In this document: piece after piece, positions 5,244-5,592 of the stretch | Layout: the number at the start of each line of letters is the position of its first letter | Numbering within the stretch: position 1 is the first letter of the stretch | Assembly: GCA_018712885.1 (NCBI GenBank) | Contig: DVGE01000208.1 | Span: 1 to 5,592 of the forward strand | Origin: Candidatus Pullichristensenella stercoripullorum | GTDB taxonomy: Bacteria; Bacillota; Clostridia; Christensenellales; Aristaeellaceae | Length of the DNA: 5,592 nt | Direction: 5' to 3' | The notes under the pieces: generated by a model | The model's database searches: none | What the model saw: the letters and a program-made list of their open reading frames with translations, nothing else | What the model was told of the DNA's origin: nothing | Program-made: the position numbers and the translations under genes

Positions 5244-5307
5244 GGCGGACATGCTTTGAGCCTCTCTGTCCGCCCTCCGGCCTGCCAAGAAGCCGCCTGA
5301 GGCGGAC
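5244..5307 (+). other. Alternative hairpins after the lysR stop
   Basis: GTCCGCC (5268-5274) can pair either with GGCGGAC at 5244-5250 (8 bp with the flanking A-T) or with GGCGGAC at 5301-5307 (7 bp). The two partners lie in a direct 10-mer repeat TGAGGCGGAC (5241-5250 and 5298-5307), the first of which contains the stop codon. No T-run follows. Confidence 0.5.
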
Positions 5308-5323
5308 TCCATCGTTGGACGCA

Positions 5324-5363
5324 AAAGATCGCCGCTGATCTTTTCTCGATCAGGGCGATCTTT
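5324..5363. terminator. Likely bidirectional terminator between the lysR-family and phosphofructokinase genes
   Basis: AAAGATCGCC-G-CTGATC (5324-5340) pairs with GATCAG-GGCGATCTTT (5348-5363): 16 pairs with one bulged G and a seven-base loop. Short T-runs end it on both strands (TTT on plus, TTTT on minus). It lies between two convergent genes. The T-runs are weak, so efficiency is uncertain. Confidence 0.7.
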
Positions 5364-5371
5364 CGCAGTCA

Positions 5372-5391
5372 TGGGCTTTGCCAACGCGCTG
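5372..5391 (+). repeat. Post-terminator 20-mer, copy 2
   Basis: This copy matches the minus strand of 1058-1039 at 18 of 20 positions. It sits 11 bases past the GATCAGGGCGATC arm of the terminator at 5324-5363. Confidence 0.6.
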
Positions 5392-5393
5392 GA

Positions 5394-5412
5394 CCTCCCG
5401 CAGGCCGGGAGG
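5394..5412. other. Short GC-rich hairpin after the phosphofructokinase stop
   Basis: CCTCCCG and CGGGAGG (7 bp, five-base loop) lie 10 bases past the stop codon of the minus-strand gene. No T-run follows; with the larger hairpin at 5324-5363 it may shape the 3' end of that mRNA. Confidence 0.5.
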
Positions 5413-5421
5413 ATCGACGCC

Positions 5422-5592
5422 TTACGCCTCGGCCTTGACCTTCTTCAGGTGTACGAAGCGGGGCAGGCCGTCTTCGACGGTCATCTGCGTGTGGCCCTGG
5501 ATGAGGGGCAGCGCGTAGTCGATGAAGCCGTCGGTGATGCCGTCGCCCTCGTTGTTGATCCACTGGCGCGGCACCTTCTTCTCGGTGTTGGC
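5422..5592 (-). CDS. Phosphofructokinase family protein, C-terminal end (probably the diphosphate-dependent PFP type)
   Basis: A frame open from the right edge ends at TAA (5424-5422), giving the last 56 residues of a protein that begins outside the window. The sequence VPRQWINNEGDGITDGFIDY followed by ALPLIQG and DGLPRFVHL resembles the conserved tail of clostridial phosphofructokinases of about 400 residues (COG0205), in which VP-x-x-WIN and YALPLIQG precede a short basic end. These enzymes phosphorylate fructose 6-phosphate to the 1,6-bisphosphate in glycolysis, using diphosphate or ATP. The donor is set by residues near the N-terminus that are not in view. The catalytic region is missing only because the window ends. 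The gene converges on the lysR-family gene and has no apparent link to the transporter. Confidence 0.72.
   Translation of the reverse strand, partial: ANTEKKVPRQWINNEGDGITDGFIDYALPLIQGHTQMTVEDGLPRFVHLKKVKAEA

Noticed and set aside
4302..5384. A 360-codon minus-strand open frame opposite the lysR-family gene.
   Set aside because: It is an antisense shadow. The plus-strand frame is a complete LysR protein with a strong ribosome binding site and promoter.

Overview
The window looks like a GC-rich member of the Bacillota (Clostridia-type; possibly an Oscillospiraceae or Christensenellales-like gut lineage, which is inference). The main reasons are a clear T-box riboswitch, strong AGGAGG-type ribosome binding sites, consensus SigA promoters in AT-rich gaps, a TTG start, and an apparently PFP-type phosphofructokinase tail. 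Nothing here identifies a species.

Layout: (1) 1-854, minus: a secreted protein built of SH3-like domains, running off the left edge, with a near-identical 231-bp internal duplication and its own SigA promoter (920-948). (2) 855-1184: a gene-free gap holding that promoter, a rho-independent terminator for the ABC operon (1060-1092) and two unexplained hairpins. (3) 1185-3846, minus: a three-gene ABC uptake operon in the order substrate-binding protein, permease, ATPase, of the family predicted to import aromatic amino acids (TrpXYZ-like; COG2984/COG4120/COG1101). (4) 3847-4250, minus: a long leader containing a T-box riboswitch whose specifier reads UUC (Phe) and whose UGGU bulge fits an A73 tRNA. 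(5) 4257-4308: two divergent promoters that share one palindromic -35 hexamer. (6) 4347-5243, plus: a LysR-family regulator. (7) 5244-5421: a convergent gap with a likely bidirectional terminator. (8) 5422-5592, minus: the C-terminal end of a phosphofructokinase.

Working model: the operon imports an amino acid, most likely phenylalanine from the specifier. The T-box lets transcription continue into the operon when tRNA-Phe is uncharged. The divergent LysR-type regulator probably also controls initiation, because both promoters overlap and candidate LysR operators lie in the 60-bp promoter zone. The SH3 protein and the phosphofructokinase appear to be separate transcription units with no visible functional link to the transporter.
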